The notes under the pieces were generated by a model. That model worked only from the letters and a program-made list of their open reading frames with translations. It searched no databases and had not been told where the DNA came from. From Verrucomicrobiota bacterium (GTDB lineage: Bacteria; Verrucomicrobiota; Verrucomicrobiia; Opitutales; Opitutaceae), in the NCBI GenBank assembly GCA_023416735.1, contig JAEZGX010000026.1:62001-126000 (forward strand): a DNA stretch of 64,000 nucleotides, read 5' to 3'. A program made the position numbers and the translations under genes. Of the stretch, positions 42,163 through 51,700 are shown in pieces; the first letter of the stretch is position 1; each line of letters starts with the position of its first letter.

Positions 42163-45053
42163 ATGCCTTCGTTACCCCCGCCGTTGAGCTGTCGGCGAAA
42201 ATACTGCTCGTAAAGTCCGACCCCCATCGCTCCCACGGCCGCGCTTTCGTGCTCGCCGGCGGTGGCATCTACGCCCGCGACCTCGAGTCCACGGACGCCG
42301 TCGACGAAGCGCTCAACGCCGAGGCTTTTCAACTCATCGTCAACGACGCCCGCTCGCATCCCGACGACCCTTTTCTCTTCGTCGAAAAACTCCGCCGCCA
42401 GCCCGGCGCGCCGCCGCTCCTTCTCCTCTGCCCGTCGCTGCAATTCGACCGGGTCGTCGAAGCGATTCGACACCGCGTAAACGACATCCTCCCGCCGCCC
42501 GTCGACTTCAAAGCTCTCCACGAGCGCGCCATCGAGCTGCTGAAAACTCACCTCAACGGGCAGGCGCCCGATATCGACACCGCCCGCTGGTTCGAGATCG
42601 CCCGCTTCCTCGCCGAACCGCACGACGACGGCGTCACGCCTCCGACATCGCGTTTCAACGCCCTCCCAGGCGAAGCGGTCTCTTCCCACGAAACCGCCGA
42701 GCGCGAGGTCGAGTCTCTCCGTCAGCGTCTCGCTCAGCTCGAGCGCACCAGCGCCACCGACACACGCCGCACCGAAACGCTCGCCGAACAAGAAGCCGAA
42801 CTCGCCGCCGCCGAGGAGGAACTTTCTCTGGCTCGAAAGCAGCTCGAACAGCAACGCGCCGATCTCGCCGCCCACGAAGCCTCCGTCCGCGCCAGCGAAA
42901 CCGCGCGCCAGAAAAAAGAATCCGAACTCGCCCGTCTCGCCGCCGACACGAAAAAACGCGAGGCCGACATCGCCGCTGCCGAAGAAGAACTCGCGCTCGC
43001 CCGCAAGCACCTCGAACAGGAGCGCGCCACCTACAAATCCACCCTCGAAAAACAGCTCGCCGCCGCGCGCCAGCGCGAGACCGCACTCGCCGAACGCGAG
43101 GCCGCCGCCACCCAAGTCGTCGCCGACCGAGCCAACCTCGCCGCCGAAGAAAAACGTCTCGCCGAGCTGAAGCTGTCTCTCGATCGCCGCGCCGCCGAGC
43201 TCGCGCAAGAACAGCAATCCCGCCTCGACGCCCTCGCCAGCGAGGAAGCCCGCATCGTCGCCGATCGTGCCGCTCTCGCCACCGCCACCCGCACCGCGGA
43301 AGCAGACCGCAAGATCCGTGAGGCCGAACTCGCCCAACGTGAAACGGCCCTCGCCGCGCGCACCGCTGAAGTCGATGCCAGCGCTGACGAAATCGCCGCA
43401 TCACGCCAACAGCTCCTCGCCGATCGCGCCACGCTCGAAGCCGCCGCAAAGAAGCAATCCGACACCTTCAATCGCCGGGAAATCGAACTCGCCGATCGCG
43501 AAGCCGCCGCCGCCGAAGCAGCCGAAGCCGTCGCCCAACTCGCAACCGATCGCCAACAGCTCGCCCGCGCCCAGGAGCAGCTCGCGCACGAACAATCTTC
43601 CCTCGCCAAGGAGAAGAAGTCCCTCGAAGCCCGCGCCCAGGCCCTCGCGGCCGAAAGCAAACAACTCGCCGACGAACGCCAGAGCTTCGACGCCGATCGC
43701 AAACGGAAGGAATCCGACCTCGCTCGTCTCGCCGCCGATACCCAGCACCGCGAGGCCGAGCTCGCCGCCGCTCACGACGAGCTCGCCGTATCCAAAAAAC
43801 AACTCGCCGACGAACGCGCCGCGCTCGAAGCCGCCGCGAAGAAACAATCCGACGCCTTCAATCGCCGCGAAGCCGAGTTCGCCGAACGCGAGGCCGCCCT
43901 CGCCGAAGCCGAACAGGCCGTCGCCAAACTCGACCGCGATCGCGAACGTGTCGCCCAGGACCGCCAGCTGCTCGAAACCGAGCAGGCCCGCCTCGCCAAT
44001 CTCAAGAAAGCGCACGACGCCCTCGCCGCCCAGCTGGCCGACGAGGAAGCGCGCCTCGAGGCCGAGCGCGTGTCTTTCGAATCCGCCCGCCAAAAGAAAG
44101 ACGCCGAGTTCGCCCGCCTCATTGCCGACACGAAAAAGCGCGAGGCCGAGCTCGCCGCCGCCCACGAAGAGCTCGCCGCCACGCGCCAGCAACTCACCAA
44201 GGACCGCACCGCGTTCGACGCTTCCACCAGGAAACAAACCGAAACGTTCAATCGCCGCGAAGCAGCCCTTGCCGAACGCGAAGCGACCGCGGCCGACGCC
44301 GCCGAAGCAGTTGCGAAACTCGAAGTCGAACGCCAGCAACTCACCAAGAATCTCGAACACCTCGCCGACGAGGAAGCCCGCCTCGCGACGAATCGCCATC
44401 AGCTCGACGCCTTGAAACGCGAGCTCGACCAGCGCTCGGCCGAGCTCACCCAAAAACAGAAAGCTCACGCCGCCGCCGTCGCCGAGGAAGACGCCCGCCT
44501 CGAAGCCGAGCGCAGCGCGCACGAAGCCGCCGTCAAGGCCGCCTCCACCGCTCGCCAGAAAGCCGAAGTCGAACTCACGCGCCTAGCCGCCGAAGCGAAG
44601 AAGCGCACCGCCGAACTCGACGCCCGCGAAACCGAGCTCGCCGCCGCCGAGGAGGAAATCTCCGCTGCGCGCCAACAAGCCGCCGCCGCGCAGAAAGCGG
44701 CCGCCCAACTTCGTCAGCAACTCGACGAGGATATCGCGCGCACCAAGTCGGAGCTCGCCGCAATCGAACAAACCAAAAACCAGCAGTCCTCCAAGCGCGC
44801 CGAGCTCGACAAGCTCACCATCTCCCTCGCCGAACAGGAGGCCGCCGCCGCCGAAGAGCAGTCTCGCATCGCGAAAGAAACCGAATCGCTCCGCCAGCAA
44901 TCCGCCTCGCTCTCCAACGAGCGCACTTCGCTCCAAGCCGAACGCGCCGCGTGCGAGGAAGAAGCCTCCGCCCTCGCCAAGCGCATCGCCGACTTCGAGG
45001 AACGCCGGCGTCAATTCCAGGAAAAGATGAAGAGCATGCTCTCGGTCGACTGA
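42159..45053 (+). CDS. Pseudo-receiver plus long repetitive coiled-coil protein
   Basis: 964 residues from a GTG at 42159; the frame has no ATG closer than 41961. Residues ~12-125 resemble a response-regulator receiver (ILLVKSDP start, FQLIVNDARSHPDDP at the phospho-acceptor strand, LPPPVDFKAL at the end). The acidic pocket and the conserved Lys are degraded, so it is probably a protein-binding pseudo-receiver. From ~185 to the end it is an uninterrupted Ala/Glu/Arg/Lys coiled coil with long-period repeats: FNRRE modules recur with exactly 390-base (130-residue) spacing at 43461, 43851 and 44241. It precedes the PEGA/TonB-C gene by 82 bases. A cytoskeletal or scaffold role is plausible but unproven. 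Confidence 0.82.
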   Translation: MNAFVTPAVELSAKILLVKSDPHRSHGRAFVLAGGGIYARDLESTDAVDEALNAEAFQLIVNDARSHPDDPFLFVEKLRRQPGAPPLLLLCPSLQFDRVVEAIRHRVNDILPPPVDFKALHERAIELLKTHLNGQAPDIDTARWFEIARFLAEPHDDGVTPPTSRFNALPGEAVSSHETAEREVESLRQRLAQLERTSATDTRRTETLAEQEAELAAAEEELSLARKQLEQQRADLAAHEASVRASETARQKKESELARLAADTKKREADIAAAEEELALARKHLEQERATYKSTLEKQLAAARQRETALAEREAAATQVVADRANLAAEEKRLAELKLSLDRRAAELAQEQQSRLDALASEEARIVADRAALATATRTAEADRKIREAELAQRETALAARTAEVDASADEIAASRQQLLADRATLEAAAKKQSDTFNRREIELADREAAAAEAAEAVAQLATDRQQLARAQEQLAHEQSSLAKEKKSLEARAQALAAESKQLADERQSFDADRKRKESDLARLAADTQHREAELAAAHDELAVSKKQLADERAALEAAAKKQSDAFNRREAEFAEREAALAEAEQAVAKLDRDRERVAQDRQLLETEQARLANLKKAHDALAAQLADEEARLEAERVSFESARQKKDAEFARLIADTKKREAELAAAHEELAATRQQLTKDRTAFDASTRKQTETFNRREAALAEREATAADAAEAVAKLEVERQQLTKNLEHLADEEARLATNRHQLDALKRELDQRSAELTQKQKAHAAAVAEEDARLEAERSAHEAAVKAASTARQKAEVELTRLAAEAKKRTAELDARETELAAAEEEISAARQQAAAAQKAAAQLRQQLDEDIARTKSELAAIEQTKNQQSSKRAELDKLTISLAEQEAAAAEEQSRIAKETESLRQQSASLSNERTSLQAERAACEEEASALAKRIADFEERRRQFQEKMKSMLSVD

Positions 45054-45135
45054 TCGATCCGCACTCCACCCCAACACCAGCACCCCAAACCCGCTCATCT
45101 CCCCGTCCAGCTCCCGCTTCAACCCGACTCCCGCC

Positions 45136-47784
45136 ATGCCTACGTCCAACCCAAAGCAGTATTACGTCGAACTCACGCGGCATTCCTTGCACGCTGTTCG
45201 CGCCACCGGTCCCGCCATCGAGTTTTGTCGGGAATGTCCGCTCGATCAGAAGCCCGCCGTCGAAGAACTGCTCGCGGCGTGGAGCAACAGCACCCCCGTC
45301 CAAGCCGTCGTCGCCCTCGCTCCGCTCCAATCGCACTGGCACCTGTCGGCCGGCAACGAAGCCTCGCGTCACCGCACCGACGCCGCTCTTCGCGCATTCG
45401 CGGGCAACCTCCCCCACGGGCTCGAGGGTCCTTTCGAACTTCTCTCCTGCCACGCCGAAGACGGCTCCGCGGTCACGCCCGTCGGCAACGCGCGCTGGCT
45501 CATCAACCTCGCTCCGACGTCTTCGCTCGAAATCGCGGCCGCCACCGCTCGCGATCGCCAGATCGATCCGCTCCGCCTCGAAAGCGGCATCCTCAACCGC
45601 ATCGCCGCCGCCGCCACCGCCGTGCGCCACGCGGGCAGCAGCCCGGTCGTCCTTTGGCATCTCGGTCTCGAAAACTCTCAACTCTTCCTCGTCACTTCGC
45701 GCGGCGTCGAAGGGGTCGCGCCCTGCACCACCGGTCTCGATGCACTCTTCACCATCGTCCAAGGGGCCCTCGGCCTGAAACTCCGCGGCGCCGCCGCCCG
45801 CCTGTTCTTCAACGATACTTACGACTTCAGCGAAGCCGGCCCGCGCATCGCCGCAGAACTCGCGCCGTCATTGAAAACCGCGCTCTCCACGCTGCCATCC
45901 GCCGTCGCGAACGCTGCATTCAGCTGCGCAAGTTTTACCGGCAAACAAGCGTGGTTCTCCGCCGAGATCGCTCGTTCGGTCGGCCTTACTCCGTGGACGC
46001 CCGACATCGCCCGCATCGTCTCCCATCTCCAGCTTCGCCTGCCGGCCGACGCCACAGTCACTCCGGATCTGCTCGGCGTGCTTCATCTCGCCGGCTCGCA
46101 AGCGCGCAACCTCACCGAGTGGCGCCCGACTTGGACGAAACCCGGCGCCGCCACAGCGCCCGCCGCCATCGCGCCCGTTGCTCCCGCGGCTCCGTCTCCG
46201 GCGAAATCATCGTCCGCTCCCGCTGAGCCCGTCATCAAAGCCGTGAGCGTCACCCATTCCACCCGTGTCGCAGAAATGGAACCCGCCGGCGCCGCAGCCG
46301 TCGCGCTTTTGCCGGATGTGCAACGCGAGACGAAGCCCGCCACCACGCCCAAAACCGCTGTTCGTCCCGACACAAAACCGGTCGCAAAAGTGGAAACCTC
46401 TCCCGCTCGCAAGCAGGAGAAAGCCGCTCCGAAAGCCGCTACGCCGACTCCGCCGAAAGCTCCGTCCGCCCCACCGCCGGCCGCGGCCGTTCCCGCTGAA
46501 GCTCCTGCGGCCGCCCCGCAGAAAAAACGCGGCTTCGGCCTCTACATCGGCATCGCCGCCGGCTTGGCCTGCGCCGCTTTCGCCGGAAAATTCTATTTCG
46601 ACGCCAAGCACGCCGAGGAGGTGATCGAACAGGAAAAAGAAGCCGCCGCTCAGCTCGCCAAGGCCGCCACCGCCCGCGCCCAAGCGCTCGAAGCCCAGGC
46701 GAAGGCCGACGCCGACCGCATCCGCCGCGAAGCGGAACAAGCGCGCGAAGAAGCCGTCGCCCTCGCCCGCCAACAGGCCGAAGCGCAGACCCGCGAGGCC
46801 GTCACCGCCGAAATCGAAGCCGAGCGGATCGCCAATTCACCGGGTATCCTCGTGGTCACTACGTCACCCGTCGGCGCTCGCGTTTCGATCGACGGCGGCC
46901 CCGTCCGCCTTTCGCCGATCTCGCTCAACGACATCATGCCCGGCCCGCGTCGCGTCAGCATTTCGCTCGAAGGCTACGAGCCCGTCGAACTCACCGCCGA
47001 TATCGCCGGCACCAAAACCACCGATCTCGGGCTGATCGTCCTGCAACGCGCCACCGGCACGCTCGCAGTCACGAGCACGCCCGAAGACGTCGAATTCTCC
47101 GTGCGCCCGGCCGGTGTCCCAGGGGCGCGTCCGATTCGCCAAGGCCGCACGCCTGCTCAGTTCGAGGACCTGCCGCCCGGCGACTACTCCGTTACCTTCT
47201 CGAATCCCGGTTGGAAGGATCAGGTCGAACTCATCAGCATCGAAAAGCGCACAACCGCCAACGTCGGAACCGCCTTCAAGAGCGGCGCCGTGCTCCTCAC
47301 CAGTAACCCTGCCGGAGCGACCGTTTCCCGCGACGGCCAGGTCATCGGGATCACGCCGCTCACGCTTTCCAACGTCCCGCCTCAGAAGGTCGCCTACGAA
47401 CTCACGCTCGCCGGCTACGATCCGGTGGTCGTCAACGGCGAGATCGTCGAAGGCCAGCAACTCGCGCTCGACGCGCGGCTGCTCAGCGTCGATCGCCTCG
47501 CCAGCCCCCATGAGATCGCCACAGCTCCGCAACCCTACGACACGCCGGCCCCCAAGCTGAGCGCCGCCAGCAATCTCCCCCCCGAAATCAAGGTCGCGTT
47601 CGTGGTCCTTCGCGACGGCTCCACGAGCGACGTCCAGGTCGTTGGTAAAGTGGAGTCCTCCATGGCCGACGAATGCATCGCCGCGGTCCAACGCTGGAAG
47701 TTCAAACCCGCCATCAGCCGCGACGGTCGCCCGCTAAACGTCCGCGTGACCCTGCCAATTAAGATCACGGCCGACTTGTTCTAA
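45136..47784 (+). CDS. Membrane protein with PEGA repeats and TonB C-terminal domain
   Basis: 882 residues. A cytoplasmic N-terminal domain (~1-330; start YYVELTRHSLHAVRA, perhaps PilM/actin-like in style) is followed by an Ala/Pro linker and one TM (~466-486, FGLYIGIAAGLACAAFAG). A periplasmic coiled coil (~488-565) comes next, then three PEGA beta-sandwich units (~568-640, 640-715, 715-785: TSPVGARVSIDGG, TSTPEDVEFSV, TSNPAGATVSRDG). A TonB-C domain ends it (~812-882: VVLRDGSTSDVQV, AVQRWKFKPA). A TonB-like end on a large cytoplasmic sensor is not the classical TonB plan. No ExbB/ExbD genes are near. It is followed by a strong terminator. Confidence 0.85.
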   Translation: MPTSNPKQYYVELTRHSLHAVRATGPAIEFCRECPLDQKPAVEELLAAWSNSTPVQAVVALAPLQSHWHLSAGNEASRHRTDAALRAFAGNLPHGLEGPFELLSCHAEDGSAVTPVGNARWLINLAPTSSLEIAAATARDRQIDPLRLESGILNRIAAAATAVRHAGSSPVVLWHLGLENSQLFLVTSRGVEGVAPCTTGLDALFTIVQGALGLKLRGAAARLFFNDTYDFSEAGPRIAAELAPSLKTALSTLPSAVANAAFSCASFTGKQAWFSAEIARSVGLTPWTPDIARIVSHLQLRLPADATVTPDLLGVLHLAGSQARNLTEWRPTWTKPGAATAPAAIAPVAPAAPSPAKSSSAPAEPVIKAVSVTHSTRVAEMEPAGAAAVALLPDVQRETKPATTPKTAVRPDTKPVAKVETSPARKQEKAAPKAATPTPPKAPSAPPPAAAVPAEAPAAAPQKKRGFGLYIGIAAGLACAAFAGKFYFDAKHAEEVIEQEKEAAAQLAKAATARAQALEAQAKADADRIRREAEQAREEAVALARQQAEAQTREAVTAEIEAERIANSPGILVVTTSPVGARVSIDGGPVRLSPISLNDIMPGPRRVSISLEGYEPVELTADIAGTKTTDLGLIVLQRATGTLAVTSTPEDVEFSVRPAGVPGARPIRQGRTPAQFEDLPPGDYSVTFSNPGWKDQVELISIEKRTTANVGTAFKSGAVLLTSNPAGATVSRDGQVIGITPLTLSNVPPQKVAYELTLAGYDPVVVNGEIVEGQQLALDARLLSVDRLASPHEIATAPQPYDTPAPKLSAASNLPPEIKVAFVVLRDGSTSDVQVVGKVESSMADECIAAVQRWKFKPAISRDGRPLNVRVTLPIKITADLF

Positions 47785-47809
47785 CCGGACACGTCATCGC
47801 GATCGAGTT

Positions 47810-47842
47810 GGGCGAGCCTCCCCCTGGGCTCGCCCTTTTTTT
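47810..47842 (+). terminator. Rho-independent terminator after the PEGA/TonB-C gene
   Basis: GGGCGAGCC (47810-47818) pairs with GGCTCGCCC (47827-47835), followed by seven T residues (47836-47842). It lies 25 bases after the stop codon and is the clearest terminator in the window. Confidence 0.9.
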
Positions 47843-47903
47843 CTCCGCCGGCGAGGGTTCGCCACCCCACCGCCAACGCTCGTTCCACAGATCGCCCGCT
47901 TAC

Positions 47904-48320
47904 TCACCGCCCCGCATAATTCGCGACGATCTCCGCAAAAACATGCGGCCGGGGATATTTCGTGACGAACTGCGCAATCCCCAAATTCGACGCCCGCTGC
48001 ACGTCCCGCGGCTCGATCGCCCCCGACAACGCAATCACCGGCAAATCCTTCAACGCCGGCTGCGCTCGGATCCACGCGAGCGCCTCGAAACCGTCGATTT
48101 TGGGCATGTTGATATCCAGAAACAACACACAGGGCCGAACCGCCTGCGCACTCTGCGCCGGATCGCACAGTGGTCGCAGGAACTCGATCAACTGCTCCCC
48201 ATCTCCGACCGAGATCACCGGATGCGTCACCCCCGCGAGCCGCAGGTAATGTCGCAGCAAACACAGATCATCGTCGTTGTCTTCAGCGACCAGGAGCGGG
48301 GCTCGGGTGGAATCACTCAT
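47904..48320 (-). CDS. Single-domain response regulator (Rcp1-like)
   Basis: 138 residues from the ATG at 48320, one receiver domain only. Acidic pocket in LLVAEDNDDDLCLL, phospho-acceptor Asp in FLDINMPKIDGFEAL, Thr/Ser in VIALSGA. The usual Lys-Pro at the last strand is TKYPRP, so Lys is kept but shifted relative to Pro. The loop after strand 3 fits the Rcp1 type that receives phosphate from phytochrome-like or hybrid kinases. It could serve one of the orphan hybrid kinases in this window. Same strand as the XRE gene 79 bases upstream. Confidence 0.88.
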   Translation of the reverse strand: MSDSTRAPLLVAEDNDDDLCLLRHYLRLAGVTHPVISVGDGEQLIEFLRPLCDPAQSAQAVRPCVLFLDINMPKIDGFEALAWIRAQPALKDLPVIALSGAIEPRDVQRASNLGIAQFVTKYPRPHVFAEIVANYAGR

Positions 48321-48399
48321 CGTTAAGTTCGATAGGAAAGACGAGCGATCCACACCTTTCCCCCATTCCCGCCTGCATGCGAGGACGCTCGCGGAGCGC

Positions 48400-48630
48400 T
48401 CAAAGGCCCGCCTTCTTTAACAGCTCCGCCGCACTCAGGTTCATGGCGCCCGCCAGCCGCGTCACCGTGTCGAGCGACACCATGCGCTCTCCCCGCTCCA
48501 CCTCTCCCACATAGGTGAGGCTCAAACCGGATTCGAACGCCAGTTTCTGCTGAGTGAGGTTTCGCATGACGCGCTCGGAATGAACCGTTCGACCGAAGCG
48601 TCTTTGAAGTCGGGCTGCGCGATCAGGCAC
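48400..48630 (-). CDS. XRE-family helix-turn-helix regulator
   Basis: 76 residues from a GTG at 48630, basically one HTH_3 domain: RTVHSERVMRNLTQQKLAFE, then GLSLTYVGEVERGERMVSL and DTVTRLAGAMNLSAAELL. This is the compact type resembling SinR or restriction-modification controller proteins. No restriction or toxin gene is adjacent. A dyad CCAA-CTAAAA-TTGG on the minus strand at 48666-48679, 36 bases before the start, may be its operator. The downstream response regulator is on the same strand. Confidence 0.85.
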   Translation of the reverse strand: MPDRAARLQRRFGRTVHSERVMRNLTQQKLAFESGLSLTYVGEVERGERMVSLDTVTRLAGAMNLSAAELLKKAGL

Positions 48631-48665
48631 GCGTCTAGACTACCGGGAGTCTTCGCTGCAGTCTG

Positions 48666-48679
48666 CCAATTTTAGTTGG
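48666..48679. promoter_or_regulatory. Candidate operator upstream of the XRE gene
   Basis: CCAA-TTTTAG-TTGG inverted repeat in an AT-richer patch between the XRE start and the end of the pyruvate carboxylase gene. The position fits autoregulation, which is common for small XRE proteins. Arms of four bases are short, so chance is possible. Confidence 0.3.
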
Positions 48680-48738
48680 TGAAGGTAATCGCTTCCAACC
48701 ATCTCTACAATAGCGAGATCCGAAATATGGATACGCCC

Positions 48739-51700
48739 TCAACACGCTGCGCGCAGCTTCACAATCAAATCTTTTGCCTCAACGGTGTCGCCCGTCGCGG
48801 CGTTGACCTCCGCGATGACGCCATCCGCCTGGGCATAAACCGTCGTCTGCATCTTCATCGCCTCCATCATGAAGAGCTTGTCACCCTTCGCGACTTTGGC
48901 GCCGACCGACGCATTCATCACGACGATCAATCCAGGAATCGGAGCCGCCACCTGCAGCGGATCGGCCAGGTCGGCTTTGACGCGCGCCTTGGTCTTCGGC
49001 GCCACGTTCTTGTCGACGATAAATGAATCGCGCGCGATGCCGTTCAACTCGTAGCTCAACGTGCGGCGTCCGTCCTTGTCCGGAGCGCCGATCGAGACGA
49101 GGCGGATGATCAGCACCTTGCCTTCTTCGATCTCCACCGAGATCTCCTCGCCCGGACGCAACCCGTAGAAAAACGTCGGCGTCGGCAACACGCTTACGTC
49201 GCCGTATTCGCGCTGGTGTTTCGCGAAATCCGCGAACACTGCCGGATACATGAGGTGCGAATAAAGCTCATCCTCCGTCGGCTCATGCTTTAGCTTCTCG
49301 GCTAGTTCCTTCCGGAACGCCTCCAGCTGCGCACCGGTCGCGACCTTCTTTCCTGCTCTGGACTCCAAGCTCTTCGCCCGCGGCTTTGTCGCCGCCACAT
49401 ACTTCGCCTTCGCTTCCTTGAAGCGCGCTTCACCAAGCACCGCGCGCCACACCGGCTCCGGCCAGCCACCTTCCGGCCAGCCCAGCCCGCCCATCATCAT
49501 GTCGATCACGCTCTCCGGAAACGGCGTCGTGCCCGGCTCGAGGTTGACCACATCCGCCGGCCGGATGCCTTTCGAAAATAGAAACAACGCCATGTCGCCG
49601 ACCACCTTCGAGGAGGGGGTCACTTTCACGATGTCTCCAAAAAGCTGATTCACCTCCGCATACGTGCGGGCGATCTCCGGCCAACGATGGGAAACACCCA
49701 TCGCCGCCGCCTGCTCCTTGAGATTCGTATATTGGCCGCCCGGCATTTCATGGAGGTAAACCTCCGCCGAGCCGGTTTTCGGCGCCGTGTCGAAGGGCCG
49801 GTAAAACTCGCGCACCTGCTCCCAGTAATCCGAAAACTCATTCAGCCGGTCGAGGTTCAGCTTCGTATCGCGCGGCGTGTGCTGCAGCGACGCCACCACC
49901 GAATTCAAATTCGGCTGCGCCGTGCTTCCGCTCATCGACGCGATCGCGAGATCGACCACGTTCACCCCCGCATCGCTCGCCCGCAAAATCGACGCAGCCG
50001 CCACGCCGCTCGTGTCATGCGTGTGGAAGTGAATCGGCAGCCCAATCTCCTCGCGGAGCGTCTTCACCAGCTTGTGCGCCGCCGCCGGCCGGCACAGCCC
50101 GGCCATGTCCTTGATCGCCAGGAAATGCGCGCCCATCCGCTCCAACTCCTTCGCGAGTTTCACGTAATACTGCAGCGAGAACTTGTCGCGCTTCTCATCG
50201 AGAATGTCGCCCGTGTAACAGATCGCTGCTTCGCACACCGCGTGCGTGTCCTGCACCGCCTCCATGCCGACGCGCAGGTTCGGCAGATAATTCAGCGAGT
50301 CGAAGATGCGGAAAATATCCATGCCGCTCGCCGCGGCATGCTTCACGAAACCCGCCACCACTTCGTCGGGATAATTCGTGTAGCCCACCGCATTCGCGCC
50401 GCGGAAAAGCATCTGGAAACAAATGTTCGGCACGCGCGCCCGCAGCTGCCGCAAGCGCTCCCACGGATCCTCGCTCAGGAAGCGCATCGCCGTGTCAAAC
50501 GTCGCGCCACCCCACATCTCCAACGAGAACAAATCCGAGGCGTGATGCGCCACCGCGCCTGCCACCGCCAGCATGTCGTAACTGCGCACCCGCGTCGCCA
50601 TCAGCGACTGATGCGCGTCGCGGAACGTCGTGTCCGTCACCAGCAGGCGCTTCTGCTTCAGCGTCCACTCCGCAAACTTCTTCGGCCCGAGTTCGAGCAA
50701 CATCTGCCGCGTGCCGCGCGGCGGTTCGCCGCGCAGTCCGTCCGGCACCACCGGCAAAAGCAACGGCTTCTCCGGACGATATCCTTTCGCGTGCGGGTTG
50801 CCGTTCACCGTCACGCTTCCGATGTAGTTCAACAACTTCGTCGCCCGATCCCGCCGTGGCTTGAATTTGAACAGCTCCGGCGTCGTATCGATCAACGTCG
50901 TCGTCGCTTCCCCGCTGCGGAAGGTCGGATGCGCGATCACGTTTTCCAGAAACGGAATGTTCGTCTTCACTCCCCGGATCCGGAACTCCGTCAAAATCCG
51001 CCGCGACCGGTTGATCGCCATGTCGTAGCTGTGTCCGCTCGCGATGCACTTCACCAGGAGCGAATCGTAAAAGGGCGTGATCACCGCCCCCGCGAAACCC
51101 ATGCCGCCATCCAGCCGCACGCCAAATCCGCCCGGCGAGCGATACGCGAGCAACCGGCCGTAATCGGGAATGAACTTGTTCTCCGGATCCTCCGTCGTGA
51201 TGCGGCACTGGATCGCATAGCCGTTGCGCGGGATCTGCTCCTGCGGCGGCATGCCGACTTCCGGCGAATGCAGCGAGTGACCCTGCGCAATCAGCACCTG
51301 CGAGCGCACGAGATCGAGCCCCGTGATCACTTCCGTCACCGTATGCTCCACCTGGATACGCGGGTTCATCTCGATGAAGAACCACTCGTGCCGGTCCAGA
51401 TCGTAGAGGAATTCGATCGTGCCCGCGTTGTCGTAGCGGATCTCGCGCGCCATCCGCGCCGCCGCTTCGCACAACTCTTTCACGACGTTCTCCGGCAAAC
51501 CGTAACTCGGCGCCACTTCCACCACCTTCTGGTGCCGCCGCTGCACCGAGCAATCACGCTCGTGGAGATGGATCACGTTGCCGTGCTTGTCTCCGAGAAT
51601 CTGCACTTCGATGTGCTTCGCCCGCGGGATGTATTTCTCGAGAAACACCGCCGGATTTCCAAACGCCCGCCCTGCTTCGCCTTGCGCCTCATCGAGCAGT

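Noticed and set aside
47810..47842. Terminator as part of an attenuator for the next gene
   Set aside because: The downstream gene is on the opposite strand; this is simply the end of the PEGA/TonB-C transcript.
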